A DNA stretch of 38,367 nt from Burkholderia pseudomultivorans (GCF_902499075.1 NZ_CABVPP010000064.1:1-38367); one strand, 5' to 3'. Positions 10,380 to 19,548 are shown, numbered from the stretch's first letter. Notes: generated by a model from the letters alone, not told the origin. Numbers and translations: made by a program.

Positions 10380-10603
10380 GGGCGCGGGAAACCGTGGCAA
10401 ACGCTTATGTATTTTTGCGTATTGTGCCGCATCCGCGCCGCATCGTACCCTTTCAGGCATCTCGCGGCTTGTGCCGCGACATAAAAACGGCGCGCGTCGA
10501 CGCAGGCACGGTCGAGCATGCATAGAATGATGCGGCGGGCTTGCGGGCCACGTCGGCGCGTAAAACCGGTTTCGCTGGTTTCCATAGAGGAAGGGACATA
10601 CTG

Positions 10604-11308
10604 ATGAACAAAGTCTATCCAAGCGCGGCGGCCGCGCTGGAAGGGATCGTCCATGACGGACAGACCTTCGCGGTGGGCGGCTTCGGCCTGTGCGGGATTC
10701 CGGAAGCGCTGATCGCCGCGTTGCGCGATTCGGCGGTCAAGGGCATCACCTGCATCAGCAACAACGCGGGCGTCGACGGTTTCGGCCTCGGCCTGCTGCT
10801 GGAAACGCGCCAGATCAAGAAGATGATCTCGTCGTACGTCGGCGAGAACAAGGAGTTCGAGCGCCAGTACCTGGCCGGCGAACTCGAGCTCGAATTCACG
10901 CCGCAGGGCACGCTCGCCGAGAAGCTGCGCGCGGGCGGCGCGGGCATCCCGGCGTTCTTCACGAACACCGGCTACGGCACCGTGATCGCGGAAGGCAAGG
11001 AAACGCGCCAGTTCGGCGATCGCCACTACGTGCTCGAGCCGTCGCTGACGGCCGACGTCGCGCTCGTGAAGGCGTGGAAGGCCGACAAGTCGGGCAACCT
11101 GATCTATCGCCGCACGGCGCGCAACTTCAACCCGATGTGCGCGATGGCGGGCAAGATCACCGTCGCCGAAGTCGAGGAGATCGTCGAGAACGGCGAACTC
11201 GACCCGGACCAGGTTCACACGCCGGGGATCTTCGTGCAGCGGATCGTGCTGAACGCGACGCCCGAGAAACGCATCGAACAACGCGTCGTACGCGCGAAAG
11301 GAGACTGA
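10604..11308 (+). CDS. scoA: Succinyl-CoA:3-ketoacid CoA-transferase subunit A
   Basis: A 234-residue alpha subunit of a 3-oxoacid CoA-transferase, which moves CoA from succinyl-CoA to acetoacetate so that ketone bodies or poly-hydroxybutyrate breakdown products can enter central metabolism. Family features include [10 protein letters not shown] near residue 25, [12 protein letters not shown], and the run [11 protein letters not shown]. The start at 10604 has GAGGAAGGGA upstream and gives the standard MNKVYPS N terminus. It is followed by scoB with a one-base gap, so the two are translationally linked. Confidence 0.95.
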   Translation: MNKVYPSAAAALEGIVHDGQTFAVGGFGLCGIPEALIAALRDSAVKGITCISNNAGVDGFGLGLLLETRQIKKMISSYVGENKEFERQYLAGELELEFTPQGTLAEKLRAGGAGIPAFFTNTGYGTVIAEGKETRQFGDRHYVLEPSLTADVALVKAWKADKSGNLIYRRTARNFNPMCAMAGKITVAEVEEIVENGELDPDQVHTPGIFVQRIVLNATPEKRIEQRVVRAKGD

Positions 11309-11309
11309 C

Positions 11310-11951
11310 ATGGCCTGGAATCGTGACCAGATGGCCGCGCGCGCGGCGAAGGAACTGCAGGACGGCTTCTACGTGAACCTCGGCATCGGCTTGCCGACGC
11401 TCGTCGCGAACCACGTGCCGGCAGGCGTCGAGGTGTGGCTGCAGTCGGAGAACGGCCTGCTCGGCATCGGCCCGTCGCCGACCGAGGACGAGGTCGACGC
11501 GGACCTGATCAACGCGGGCAAGCAGACCGTCACGACGCTGCCGGGCTCGTCGATCTTCTCGTCGGCCGATTCGTTCGCGATGATCCGCGGCGGCCACATC
11601 AACCTGGCGATCCTCGGCGCGATGCAGGTCAGCAAGAACGGCGACCTCGCGAACTGGATGATCCCCGGCAAGATGATCAAGGGGATGGGCGGCGCGATGG
11701 ATCTCGTCGCGGGCGTGAAGCGCGTCGTCGTGCTGATGGAGCACGTCGCGAAGGGCGACCAGCACAAGATCCTCGACGAATGCAACCTGCCGCTGACGGG
11801 TGTCGGCGTGGTCGACCTGATCATCACCGATCTCGGCGTGATCGAAGTGACGCCGAACGGCCTGAAGGTCCTCGAACTTGCCGACGGCGTCGGCGTCGAC
11901 GAGATCCAGGCGAAGACGGGCGCGCCGCTCGACGTGAGCGCAGTCGCGTAA
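11310..11951 (+). CDS. scoB: Succinyl-CoA:3-ketoacid CoA-transferase subunit B
   Basis: A 213-residue beta subunit carrying the catalytic glutamate, which forms the enzyme-CoA thioester, in [14 protein letters not shown]. Other family segments are [15 protein letters not shown] and [13 protein letters not shown]-like wording ([17 protein letters not shown]). An AAAGGAG ribosome site lies within the end of scoA. The two subunits should form an A2B2 enzyme in the cytosol. Confidence 0.95.
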   Translation: MAWNRDQMAARAAKELQDGFYVNLGIGLPTLVANHVPAGVEVWLQSENGLLGIGPSPTEDEVDADLINAGKQTVTTLPGSSIFSSADSFAMIRGGHINLAILGAMQVSKNGDLANWMIPGKMIKGMGGAMDLVAGVKRVVVLMEHVAKGDQHKILDECNLPLTGVGVVDLIITDLGVIEVTPNGLKVLELADGVGVDEIQAKTGAPLDVSAVA

Positions 11952-12141
11952 GTTCGCCGGCCGCGCGTGCTGCGCGGCTCCTCCAGCGCCCCGCATGCCG
12001 GTGACGGCACGCGGGGCGTTTGTCGCTGGAGGCGGCCGCGCCGGGCCGACCCGCGCGCCGGAAGCGGTTTACAATCGTTTGCATCGGGCCCCGCGCACGC
12101 GTTGTCCCGCCGCGCCGCCCTCGTTCGACAGGATGCCACCG

Positions 12142-13038
12142 ATGCCAACGACTCCAGCGACTCCTCCGGTCCCCCGCCAGCGACGCGTGCAGTGCGCCAG
12201 CGCCGCCGGCCTTCATCACGTCGCCTATACCGAATGGGGCGATCCCGCGAATCCGCGCGTGCTGGTCTGCGTGCACGGGCTGACCCGGTCGGGGCGCGAC
12301 TTCGACCGCCTGGCGGCGGCGCTGTCCGATGCGTACCGCGTCGTCTGCCCCGACATCGTCGGGCGCGGCCAGTCGGACTGGCTCGCCGATCCGCGGCATT
12401 ACGCGATTCCGCAATACGTGGCCGACATGGTGACGCTGATCGCGCGCGCCGACGTCGACTCGGTCGACTGGTTCGGCACGTCGATGGGCGGGCTGATCGG
12501 CATGGCGCTCGCGGGGCTGCCCGGTTCGCCGATTCGCAGGATGATCGTCAACGACGTCGGCCCGCGCATCGAGCCCGACTCGCTGACGCGCATCGGCGAA
12601 TACCTCGGCGTGCAGCCGCGCTTCGCGACCGAGCAGGAAGGCATTGACTACCTGACCTCGCTGTCGCTGCCGTTCGGCCCGCTGAGCGCGGACGAATGGC
12701 GCGAGATCAACGCGCCGCTGCTGCGCGCGCTGCCCGAAGGCGGCTGGACGATCCGCTACGATCCGCGCATCGCCGAGCCGTTCAAGGCGACCACGCCCGA
12801 ACTCGCCGCGCTGGGCGAGGCCGCGCTGTGGCGCGCGATCGAGACGACCGACGCGTCGGTGCTCGTCGTGCGCGGCGCCGAATCGGATCTGCTGTCGCGC
12901 GACACCGCGGCCGACATGGTGCGGCGGGGCAAGCGCATGACGCAGGTGGAAATTCCCGGCGTGGGCCATGCGCCCGCCTTCGTCAGCGCCGAGCAGATCG
13001 CGCTGGCGCGCCGGTTTTTCGTCGAAGGCGGCGCATAA
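12142..13038 (+). CDS. Alpha/beta-fold hydrolase
   Basis: A hydrolase of about 298 residues with a full alpha/beta catalytic set: the oxyanion-loop HG in VCVHGLTRSG, the nucleophile elbow GTSMGG, an acidic residue in RGAESDLL and the terminal His in GVGHAPAF. The substrate cannot be told; esters or lactones are common for this family. The start is ambiguous: ATG at 12142 has AGGA eight bases upstream, while ATG 12133 is three codons earlier. The longer frame from 11995 is unlikely. Confidence 0.88.
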   Translation: MPTTPATPPVPRQRRVQCASAAGLHHVAYTEWGDPANPRVLVCVHGLTRSGRDFDRLAAALSDAYRVVCPDIVGRGQSDWLADPRHYAIPQYVADMVTLIARADVDSVDWFGTSMGGLIGMALAGLPGSPIRRMIVNDVGPRIEPDSLTRIGEYLGVQPRFATEQEGIDYLTSLSLPFGPLSADEWREINAPLLRALPEGGWTIRYDPRIAEPFKATTPELAALGEAALWRAIETTDASVLVVRGAESDLLSRDTAADMVRRGKRMTQVEIPGVGHAPAFVSAEQIALARRFFVEGGA

Positions 13039-13123
13039 ACGCGTCATAATATGCGGTTCGGCGATGCGCGGGCCGCGCTGTCGCCGAGTCATTCACCCAT
13101 CATTCATACGACCGGAACATTCC

Positions 13124-13477
13124 ATGGCAGTCATTCGTCACCACGTCGGGGCCCGTCTTTCCGAAACCGCGATCCACAATGGGACCGTGTATCTGGCCGG
13201 CCAGATCGCCGAGGACACCACGCAGGACATCAAGGGCCAGACGCGCGAGGTGCTCGGCCACATCGACCGTCTGCTCGCCGAGGCGAACAGCGACAAGGCG
13301 CATCTGCTGTCGGTGCAGATCTACATTTCCGATCTGGCGAATTTCGACGGGATGAACGAAGAATGGGACGCGTGGGTCGCGCAAGGCAACACGCCGCCGC
13401 GCGCCACCGTCGAGGCGAAGCTCGCGGATCCGGCGCTGCTCGTCGAGATCGTCGTCGTCGCCGCGCAGCGGAGCTGA
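13124..13477 (+). CDS. RidA/YjgF-family protein
   Basis: A 117-residue member of the RidA superfamily, whose archetype hydrolyses reactive enamine/imine intermediates made by PLP enzymes. The conserved substrate-binding Arg is present in PPRATVEAKLADP, and the following VEIVVVAAQ strand carries the usual Glu. Subfamily is uncertain; the N terminus (HHVGARLSETAIHNGTVYLAGQ) is not the standard RidA one. It lies 85 bases after the hydrolase and 39 bases before relA. Confidence 0.9.
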   Translation: MAVIRHHVGARLSETAIHNGTVYLAGQIAEDTTQDIKGQTREVLGHIDRLLAEANSDKAHLLSVQIYISDLANFDGMNEEWDAWVAQGNTPPRATVEAKLADPALLVEIVVVAAQRS

Positions 13478-13516
13478 GCGGCGCGTTGCGATGACCGTAT
13501 TCCTGCAGGCCGCGCG

Positions 13517-15751
13517 ATGACCGAGTCCGTTTCCGCTTCTTCCGTCGCGGCGCCGTCGTTCGACGACGTGCTCGCGTTCGTGCGCGAGCGGGCCGGCGAC
13601 GTGCGCCTGTCGTCGGGCGAACGGCTGGCCGATCATGCGGCCGGCACGGCGGCGATCATGCGCACGCTGAACGTCGATCCGTCCGCGATACAGGCGGCCG
13701 CGCTGTTCGCGCTGACGCCGCACCTGAGCGACCCGGAACGAGAGCTTGCCGAGCGCTTCGGCGACGAAGTCGCGCGGCTCGTCTCCGACGTGCGCAAGCT
13801 GTTGCGGCTCGGCACCGTCAGCCTGCGCGCCGCGCAGCACGCGGCGCCGGATGCGGGGCGCGACGCCGCGGCAGAGCGGCGCACGCAGATCGAGGCGCTG
13901 CGCAAGATGCTGCTCGCGTTCGCGCAGGACATCCGCGTGGTGCTGATCCGGCTCGCGTCGCGGCTGCAGTCGCTGCGCTATTACGCGGCCGCGAAGCTCG
14001 ATCCGCCGCCCGATGTCGCGCGCGAGACGCTCGAGATCTACGCGCCGCTCGCGAACCGCCTCGGCATCTGGCAACTGAAGTGGGAGCTCGAGGATCTCGC
14101 GTTCCGCTTCGAGGATCCGGTCACCTACAAGCGGATCGCGAAGCTGCTCGACGAGAAGCGCGTCGAGCGCGAAGCGTATGTCGCGCAGGCGATCGAGCGG
14201 CTGCAGCAGGAGCTCGCGCAGGCGCATATCCCGGCCGACGTCAGCGGCCGGCCGAAGCATATCTACAGCATCTGGCGCAAGATGCGCGGCAAGGAGCTCG
14301 ATTTCTCCGAGCTGTACGACGTGCGCGCGTTCCGCGTGATCGTGCCGGACATCAAGGATTGCTACGCGGTGCTCGGCATCGTGCATCACCTGTGGCAGCC
14401 GGTGCCGAAGGAATTCGACGACTACATCTCGCGGCCCAAGCCGAACGGCTACAAGTCGCTGCATACGGTCGTGATCGGCGACGACGGTCGTGCGTTCGAG
14501 GTGCAGATCCGCACGCAGGACATGCATCGCTTCGCCGAATATGGCGTTGCCGCGCACTGGCGCTACAAGGAAGCGGGCACGCGCGGCTACGGCGGCCAGT
14601 TCTCGGCGAGCGACAAGTACGACGAGAAGATCGCGTGGCTGCGCCAGCTGCTCGCGTGGAAGGACGACGTCGAGGACGGCGCCGAACAGTCAGGCGACAA
14701 GGCGTGGGCGCAGCTGCGCGAGACCTCGCTCGACGACGACCACATCTACGTGCTGACGCCGCAGGCGCGCGTGATCGCGCTGCCGCAGGGCGCGACGCCG
14801 GTCGATTTCGCGTACCACCTGCACAGCGAGCTCGGCCATCGCTGCCGCGGCGCGCGCGTCGACGGCGCGATGGTGCCGCTCAACACGTCGCTGGCGAACG
14901 GCCAGACGGTCGAGATCGTCGCGGTGAAGGAGGGCGGGCCGTCACGCGACTGGCTGAACCCGCAGCTCGGCTACCTGAAGAGCCCGCGTGCGCGGCAGAA
15001 GGTGCGCGCGTGGTTCAACGCGATCGAGCAGGAAGAGAACATCGCGCATGGCCGCGCCCTCGTCGAAAAGACGCTGCAGCGCGAAGGCAAGACCTCGGTC
15101 AGTCTCGACAATCTCGCGGCGAAGCTCGGCTTCAAGTCGCCCGACGAGCTGTTTTCGGTCGTCGGCAAGGAGGAGTTCAGCCTGCGCAACGTCGAGCAGG
15201 CGCTGTCCGACGCGCCGCCGCCCGAGCCGGCCCCCGAGGCGCCGGCCGATTTCGAGAAGCGCAGCAGCGGCGCGAGCGTCGCGCACGGCGCATCGACCGG
15301 CGTGCTGGTGGTCGGTGTCGATGCGCTGCTGACGCAGCTCGCGCGCTGCTGCCGGCCGGCGCCGCCCGATCCGATCAGCGGTTTCGTCACGCGCGGCAAG
15401 GGGATGTCGATCCATCGCAGCGACTGCCCGACCTTTATCCGGATGGCCGAGCGCGCGCCGGAGCGCGTGCTGCAGACCACCTGGTCGGCCGACGTGCTCG
15501 GCGGGCGCGGCGCGTCCGTCTATCCGGTCGACCTGATGATCGAGGCGAGCGACCGTCAGGGGCTGCTGCGCGACATCTCGGAAGTGTTCGCGCGGGAAAA
15601 GATGAACGTGGTCGGCGTGAAGACGCAGAGCCGCCGCAACGCGGCGTTCATGCAGTTCACGGTCGAGGTGTCGAATTCTTCGCAGGTGCAGCGCGCGTGC
15701 ACGCTGCTCGGCGAAGTGCAGGGCGTCGTGCGGGCGGGGCGCAAGACCTGA
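13517..15751 (+). CDS. relA: GTP pyrophosphokinase RelA (monofunctional (p)ppGpp synthetase)
   Basis: A 744-residue long RelA/SpoT homologue that makes (p)ppGpp when uncharged tRNA is in the ribosomal A site. The N-terminal hydrolase domain lacks the HD pair: the expected position reads ALFALTPHLSD. The synthetase domain has KEFDDYISRPKPNGYKSLHT, in which E299-F-D-D302 is the acidic ExDD motif of synthetase-only RelA rather than the RxKD of bifunctional SpoT. A TGS domain follows (about 400-465, YVLTPQARVIALPQGATPVD), then a conserved Cys region (ARCCRPAPPD) and a C-terminal ACT domain (from about 665). The ATG lies 39 bases after the RidA gene. Confidence 0.95.
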   Translation: MTESVSASSVAAPSFDDVLAFVRERAGDVRLSSGERLADHAAGTAAIMRTLNVDPSAIQAAALFALTPHLSDPERELAERFGDEVARLVSDVRKLLRLGTVSLRAAQHAAPDAGRDAAAERRTQIEALRKMLLAFAQDIRVVLIRLASRLQSLRYYAAAKLDPPPDVARETLEIYAPLANRLGIWQLKWELEDLAFRFEDPVTYKRIAKLLDEKRVEREAYVAQAIERLQQELAQAHIPADVSGRPKHIYSIWRKMRGKELDFSELYDVRAFRVIVPDIKDCYAVLGIVHHLWQPVPKEFDDYISRPKPNGYKSLHTVVIGDDGRAFEVQIRTQDMHRFAEYGVAAHWRYKEAGTRGYGGQFSASDKYDEKIAWLRQLLAWKDDVEDGAEQSGDKAWAQLRETSLDDDHIYVLTPQARVIALPQGATPVDFAYHLHSELGHRCRGARVDGAMVPLNTSLANGQTVEIVAVKEGGPSRDWLNPQLGYLKSPRARQKVRAWFNAIEQEENIAHGRALVEKTLQREGKTSVSLDNLAAKLGFKSPDELFSVVGKEEFSLRNVEQALSDAPPPEPAPEAPADFEKRSSGASVAHGASTGVLVVGVDALLTQLARCCRPAPPDPISGFVTRGKGMSIHRSDCPTFIRMAERAPERVLQTTWSADVLGGRGASVYPVDLMIEASDRQGLLRDISEVFAREKMNVVGVKTQSRRNAAFMQFTVEVSNSSQVQRACTLLGEVQGVVRAGRKT

Positions 15752-15806
15752 TCGCCCGGCGAGAGGGTCGGATCGTCACGGTTTTGCTGCGACCGCATAA
15801 AAGTGC

Positions 15807-15835
15807 TTGCCAGCGGGTCGGCAACCCCATATAAT
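15807..15835 (+). promoter_or_regulatory. Sigma-70 promoter of tRNA-Val
   Basis: TTGCCA at 15807-15812 and a perfect TATAAT at 15830-15835 are separated by 17 bases. Transcription would start around 15842, just before the tRNA. It may also feed thrS by read-through. Confidence 0.85.
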
Positions 15836-15847
15836 CTTAGCTTCTCT

Positions 15848-15924
15848 AGGCTCGTAGCTCAGTTGGTTAGAGCACCACCTTGACATGGTGGGGGTCGTTG
15901 GTTCGAATCCAATCGAGCCTACCA
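15848..15924 (+). tRNA. tRNA-Val (anticodon GAC)
   Basis: A 77-base cloverleaf. The acceptor stem pairs AGGCTCG with CGAGCCT, the anticodon stem pairs CCACC with GGTGG around the loop TTGACAT (anticodon GAC), and the T-loop reads GTTCGAATC. The 3-prime CCA is encoded. It sits between relA and thrS and has its own strong promoter. Confidence 0.97.
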
Positions 15925-15998
15925 ACGAATCGAGAATGCCTGGTTGTCCGGGTGTTCACTGCAGTAAATAACTCAACGCAGACAAGGCGAATACGGTT

Positions 15999-16043
15999 AT
16001 GACACCGCGAACGTTGACCGAAACCTTTTCGGAGCGACGCTAG
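15999..16043 (+). CDS. Putative thrS leader peptide, threonine-rich
   Basis: A 14-codon frame encoding MTPRTLTETFSERR, ending in TAG 44 bases before the terminator that precedes thrS. Four of the 14 codons are threonine (ACA, ACG, ACC, ACC), which is the hallmark of an amino-acid attenuator leader. AAGG lies 11 bases before the ATG as a possible ribosome site. The Thr codons overlap a six-pair hairpin (CCGAAA / TTTCGG, 16018-16032). The function is inferred from composition and position only; a chance frame is possible. Confidence 0.45.
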   Translation: MTPRTLTETFSERR

Positions 16044-16087
16044 TCGAGGAACCCTTTCGCCCTTTCAGTCTGAGTGAAGCATCGAAT

Positions 16088-16120
16088 GCGGCCCCTCGAA
16101 AGCGGGGCCGCATTTTTTTT
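16088..16120 (+). terminator. Intrinsic terminator / candidate thrS attenuator
   Basis: An eight-pair GC stem, GCGGCCCC with GGGGCCGC, an eight-base loop, then A and eight T residues. It lies after tRNA-Val and 76 bases before the thrS ATG. It could simply end the tRNA transcript, but TCGAGG at 16044-16049 can pair with CCTCGA at 16094-16099, which would break this stem, as in an antiterminator. Confidence 0.85.
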
Positions 16121-16196
16121 GTCGCGAAATTTTCGCGCGCGACGGCCGTCGCGTGCTTTTGGTCTGCCGCCCACGGTCGGCATCACGGAGATTGCT

Positions 16197-18104
16197 ATGG
16201 TTTCGATACGCTTGCCTGACGGCTCAGTTCGACAATACGAGCATCCGGTGACAGTCGCCGAAGTGGCGGCCTCGATCGGTCCCGGTCTCGCGAAGGCTGC
16301 GCTCGGCGGCAAGCTCGACGGCGAGCTCGTGGATACGTCGACCGTGATCGACCATGATGCATCGCTCGCGATCGTCACCGACAAGGATGCCGACGGGCTC
16401 GACATCATCCGTCACTCGACCGCGCACTTGCTCGCGTATGCGGTGAAGGAGCTGTATCCGGACGCGCAGGTGACGATCGGCCCGGTGATCGACAACGGCT
16501 TCTACTACGACTTCTCGTACAACCGTCCGTTTACGCCGGAAGATCTGGAAAAGATCGAAAAGCGCATGCAGGAGCTCGCGAAGAAGGACGAGCCGGTGAC
16601 GCGCCGCGTTGTGTCGCGCGACGAAGCCGCGGGCTACTTCCGCAGCATCGGCGAGAAGTACAAGGCCGAGATCATCGAGTCGATTCCGCAAAGCGACGAA
16701 ATCAAGCTGTACTCGCACGGCGGCTTCACCGATCTGTGCCGCGGCCCGCACGTGCCGTCGACGGGCAAGCTGAAGGTCTTCAAGCTGATGAAGGTGGCGG
16801 GCGCGTACTGGCGCGGCGACTCGAAGAACGAGCAGCTGCAGCGCATCTACGGCACGGCCTGGACGAAGAAGGAAGACCAGGATCAGTACCTGCACATGCT
16901 CGAGGAAGCGGAAAAGCGCGACCACCGCAAGCTCGGCAAGCAGCTCGACCTGTTCCACATGCAGGAAGAGTCGCCGGGCATGGTGTTCTGGCATCCGAAG
17001 GGCTGGGCGCTGTGGCAGCAGGTCGAGCAGTACATGCGCCGCCGCGTGAACGACGCCGGCTATCTCGAGATCAAGACGCCGATGATCATGGACCGCTCGC
17101 TGTGGGAGGCGTCGGGCCACTGGCAGAACTACCGCGAGAACATGTTCACGACGGAGTCGGAAAAGCGCGACTACGCGATCAAGCCGATGAACTGTCCGGG
17201 GCACGTGCAGGTGTTCAAGCACGGCCTGCGCTCGTATCGCGATCTGCCGCTGCGTTACGCGGAATTCGGCTCGTGCCACCGCAACGAGGCGTCGGGCGCG
17301 CTGCACGGCCTGATGCGCGTGCGCGGCTTCGTGCAGGACGACGCGCACATCTTCTGCACGGAAGAGCAGTTCATCGCCGAGTCGATCGCGTTCAATACGC
17401 TCGCGATGAGCGTGTACAAGGATTTCGGCTTCGAGCATATCGACATCAAGCTGTCGCTGCGCCCCGAGCAGCGCGCCGGCACGGACGAGACCTGGGACCG
17501 CGCGGAGCAGGGCCTGCGCGACGCGCTGACGGCGTGCGGTCTGTCGTGGGAGGAGCTGCCGGGCGAGGGTGCGTTCTACGGCCCGAAGATCGAGTACCAC
17601 ATCAAGGATGCGCTCGGCCGTTCGTGGCAGTGCGGCACGCTGCAGCTCGACATGGTGCTGCCGGAGCGGCTCGGCGCCGAGTACGTCGCGGAAGACAACA
17701 GCCGCCGCCGGCCGGTGATGCTGCACCGTGCGATCGTCGGTTCGATGGAGCGATTCCTCGGCATTCTGATCGAGCACCATGCTGGTGCAATGCCCGCGTG
17801 GCTCGCGCCGATCCAGGTCGTCGTGATGAATATTGCCGAAAATCAGGCCGACTATGCGCAGTCTCTGGCTCAAACGTTGCAAAAACAAGGGGTTAGAGTG
17901 ACGGCCGATTTGCGCAACGAGAAGATTAGCTATAAAATACGCGAGCACACGCTGGAAAAGGTGCCTTATCTCCTCGTCGTGGGCGATAAGGAGCGTGATG
18001 CGCAAACGGTAGCCGTGCGTGCCCGTGGCGGCGTCGATCTTGGCGTTATGCCGGTCGAAGCCTTCGTTGAGCGTCTGCAGGAAGACCTGCGCTCGTTCAA
18101 GTAA
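16197..18104 (+). CDS. thrS: Threonyl-tRNA synthetase
   Basis: A 635-residue class II synthetase that charges tRNA-Thr. Order: TGS domain (1-61, [20 protein letters not shown]), editing domain (about 62-240, with [16 protein letters not shown]), catalytic core, and an anticodon-binding domain from about 540. The zinc-binding Cys333 is seen in [13 protein letters not shown] and class II motifs in [18 protein letters not shown]. The start at 16197 follows GGAG and gives the standard N terminus; the longer frame from 16074 runs back through the terminator. infC follows 49 bases after the stop. Confidence 0.97.
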   Translation: MVSIRLPDGSVRQYEHPVTVAEVAASIGPGLAKAALGGKLDGELVDTSTVIDHDASLAIVTDKDADGLDIIRHSTAHLLAYAVKELYPDAQVTIGPVIDNGFYYDFSYNRPFTPEDLEKIEKRMQELAKKDEPVTRRVVSRDEAAGYFRSIGEKYKAEIIESIPQSDEIKLYSHGGFTDLCRGPHVPSTGKLKVFKLMKVAGAYWRGDSKNEQLQRIYGTAWTKKEDQDQYLHMLEEAEKRDHRKLGKQLDLFHMQEESPGMVFWHPKGWALWQQVEQYMRRRVNDAGYLEIKTPMIMDRSLWEASGHWQNYRENMFTTESEKRDYAIKPMNCPGHVQVFKHGLRSYRDLPLRYAEFGSCHRNEASGALHGLMRVRGFVQDDAHIFCTEEQFIAESIAFNTLAMSVYKDFGFEHIDIKLSLRPEQRAGTDETWDRAEQGLRDALTACGLSWEELPGEGAFYGPKIEYHIKDALGRSWQCGTLQLDMVLPERLGAEYVAEDNSRRRPVMLHRAIVGSMERFLGILIEHHAGAMPAWLAPIQVVVMNIAENQADYAQSLAQTLQKQGVRVTADLRNEKISYKIREHTLEKVPYLLVVGDKERDAQTVAVRARGGVDLGVMPVEAFVERLQEDLRSFK

Positions 18105-18153
18105 CCACCCTGGCAGCGCGGCTCGTTTTTTTAATTTTTAGAGGAAACGTAAC

Positions 18154-18678
18154 ATCGCTACTGATAAGTCGTCGCATCGCATCAACGGTGAAATCACTGC
18201 GCCGGAAGTGCGTCTGGTCGGAATCGAGAACGAACCGCTCGGTATCGTAAAACTCGCTGATGCTTTCCGTAAATCGGAAGAACTGGATGTTGACCTGGTG
18301 GAAATCGCGCCGCAGGCGTCTCCGCCGGTTTGCCGTCTGATGGATTACGGCAAGTTCAAGTACCAGGAAGCCAAGAAGCAGCACGAAGCGAAGCTGAAGC
18401 AGAAGGTCATCCAGGTCAAGGAAGTCAAGTTCCGCCCGGGTACCGATGACGGTGATTACAACGTCAAGCTGCGCAACCTCGTGCGTTTCCTTGAGGAAGG
18501 CGACAAGACGAAGATCACGTTGCGTTTCCGCGGCCGCGAAATGGCTCACCAGGAAATCGGCATGCGGATGCTCGAGCGTCTGCGCGGCGATCTCGAGGAA
18601 GTCGGCCAGGTCGAGCAGATGCCGAAGATGGAAGGGCGCCAGATGATCATGGTGCTCTCGCCGAAGAAAAAGAAGTAA
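18154..18678 (+). CDS. infC: Translation initiation factor IF-3, AUC start codon
   Basis: A 174-residue IF-3, which binds the 30S subunit, prevents premature 50S joining and proofreads the start codon. The N-terminal domain ([20 protein letters not shown]) and C-terminal domain ([19 protein letters not shown]) are both full. The start is taken as ATC at 18154: an in-frame TAG lies at 18139-18141, no ATG, GTG or TTG lies between, and AGAGGA sits eight bases upstream. Starting at the first standard codon (GTG, 18208) would cut 18 conserved residues. E. coli infC uses AUU and is autoregulated because IF-3 rejects abnormal starts, and the same is expected here. Confidence 0.93.
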   Translation: MATDKSSHRINGEITAPEVRLVGIENEPLGIVKLADAFRKSEELDVDLVEIAPQASPPVCRLMDYGKFKYQEAKKQHEAKLKQKVIQVKEVKFRPGTDDGDYNVKLRNLVRFLEEGDKTKITLRFRGREMAHQEIGMRMLERLRGDLEEVGQVEQMPKMEGRQMIMVLSPKKKK

Positions 18679-18868
18679 CGAGCCGGCGCGCGACATGCGC
18701 GCGGGTTTCGAAGTGGTTCGGCGCGTGGCCCGGTCAGGGCGGCGCGCCAGAAACGACGGTGGCCGCGCAAGCGGTGCGCCGTACACAAGTGGACTGGGTT
18801 TCGAAGGGCGGGTCAGGGCGCAAGCCAACCGCACACCCATCGCCATCTAATAAACTGGAGTTGTCGTC

Positions 18869-19066
18869 ATGCCGAAGATGAAGACCAAGAAGAGTGCTGC
18901 AAAGCGCTTCGTGGTGCGTCCGGGCGGTACCGTCAAGCGCGGTCAAGCCTTCAAGCGCCACATCCTGACCAAGAAAACCACGAAGAACAAGCGTCACCTG
19001 CGCGGCGCAACGGCAGTTCATGATTCCGATCTGAACTCCGTCCGCGCGATGCTCCCGTTCGCGTAA
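18869..19066 (+). CDS. rpmI: 50S ribosomal protein L35
   Basis: A 65-residue basic protein with the L35 N terminus [13 protein letters not shown] and the internal KNKRHLRG. The family length is 64-66. It sits between infC and rplT in the standard order, 190 bases after infC and 30 bases before rplT. The infC-rpmI gap may carry regulatory RNA structure, as in E. coli where L20 represses this operon. Confidence 0.97.
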
Positions 19067-19096
19067 CCCCTCAACTGATACTCCAAGGAGAGAAAC

Positions 19097-19456
19097 ATGC
19101 CTCGAGTCAAACGTGGGGTAACCGCACGGGCCCGTCACAAGAAGATCATCAACCTGGCCAAGGGTTATCGCGGCCGCCGCAATAACGTCTACCGCATCGC
19201 CAAGCAGGCGGTGATGCGCGCTGGTCAGTACGCGTACCGCGATCGCCGCAACAAGAAGCGTGTGTTCCGCGCACTGTGGATCACGCGTATCAACGCGGCA
19301 GTTCGCCAGCACGACATGACCTACAGCGTGTTCATCAACGGCCTGAAGAAGGCGTCGATCGAACTCGACCGTAAGGTGCTGGCCGACATGGCGGTGTTCG
19401 ACAAGGCTGCTTTTGCTGCGATCGTCAAGCAGGTGAAAGCCGCCGTTGCAGCCTAA
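19097..19456 (+). CDS. rplT: 50S ribosomal protein L20
   Basis: A 119-residue basic rRNA-binding protein that is needed early in 50S assembly. The N terminus [20 protein letters not shown] and the segment [19 protein letters not shown] are diagnostic. AAGGAG lies nine bases before the ATG. L20 is the known translational repressor of rpmI-rplT in E. coli. Confidence 0.97.
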
Positions 19457-19481
19457 TTGAGAAATTAGCACTGCGTGGTTA

Positions 19482-19518
19482 GTTGCAGCGATGTTCCGGT
19501 AGTCTCGGCCGCTGCAGC
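19482..19518 (+). promoter_or_regulatory. Stem-loop in the pheS leader
   Basis: A nine-pair stem (GTTGCAGCG / CGCTGCAGC, one G-U) closes a 19-base loop that contains the tiny frame ATG TTC CGG TAG. It lies six bases before the terminator upstream of pheS. Position suggests a pause or anti-terminator element; the tiny frame may be chance. Confidence 0.4.
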
Positions 19519-19524
19519 GAAAAC

Positions 19525-19548
19525 GGGGCTCTTCCGAGCCCCTTTTTT
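19525..19548 (+). terminator. Intrinsic terminator between rplT and pheS
   Basis: A perfect seven-pair stem GGGGCTC / GAGCCCC with a TTCC loop followed by six T residues. It would end the infC-rpmI-rplT message or act as an attenuator for pheST, as at the same place in enterobacteria. Confidence 0.9.

Noticed and set aside
11967-12647. Plus-strand frame overlapping the alpha/beta hydrolase start
   Set aside because: Shadow frame rich in Arg/Ala/Pro; the hydrolase frame carries all catalytic motifs.
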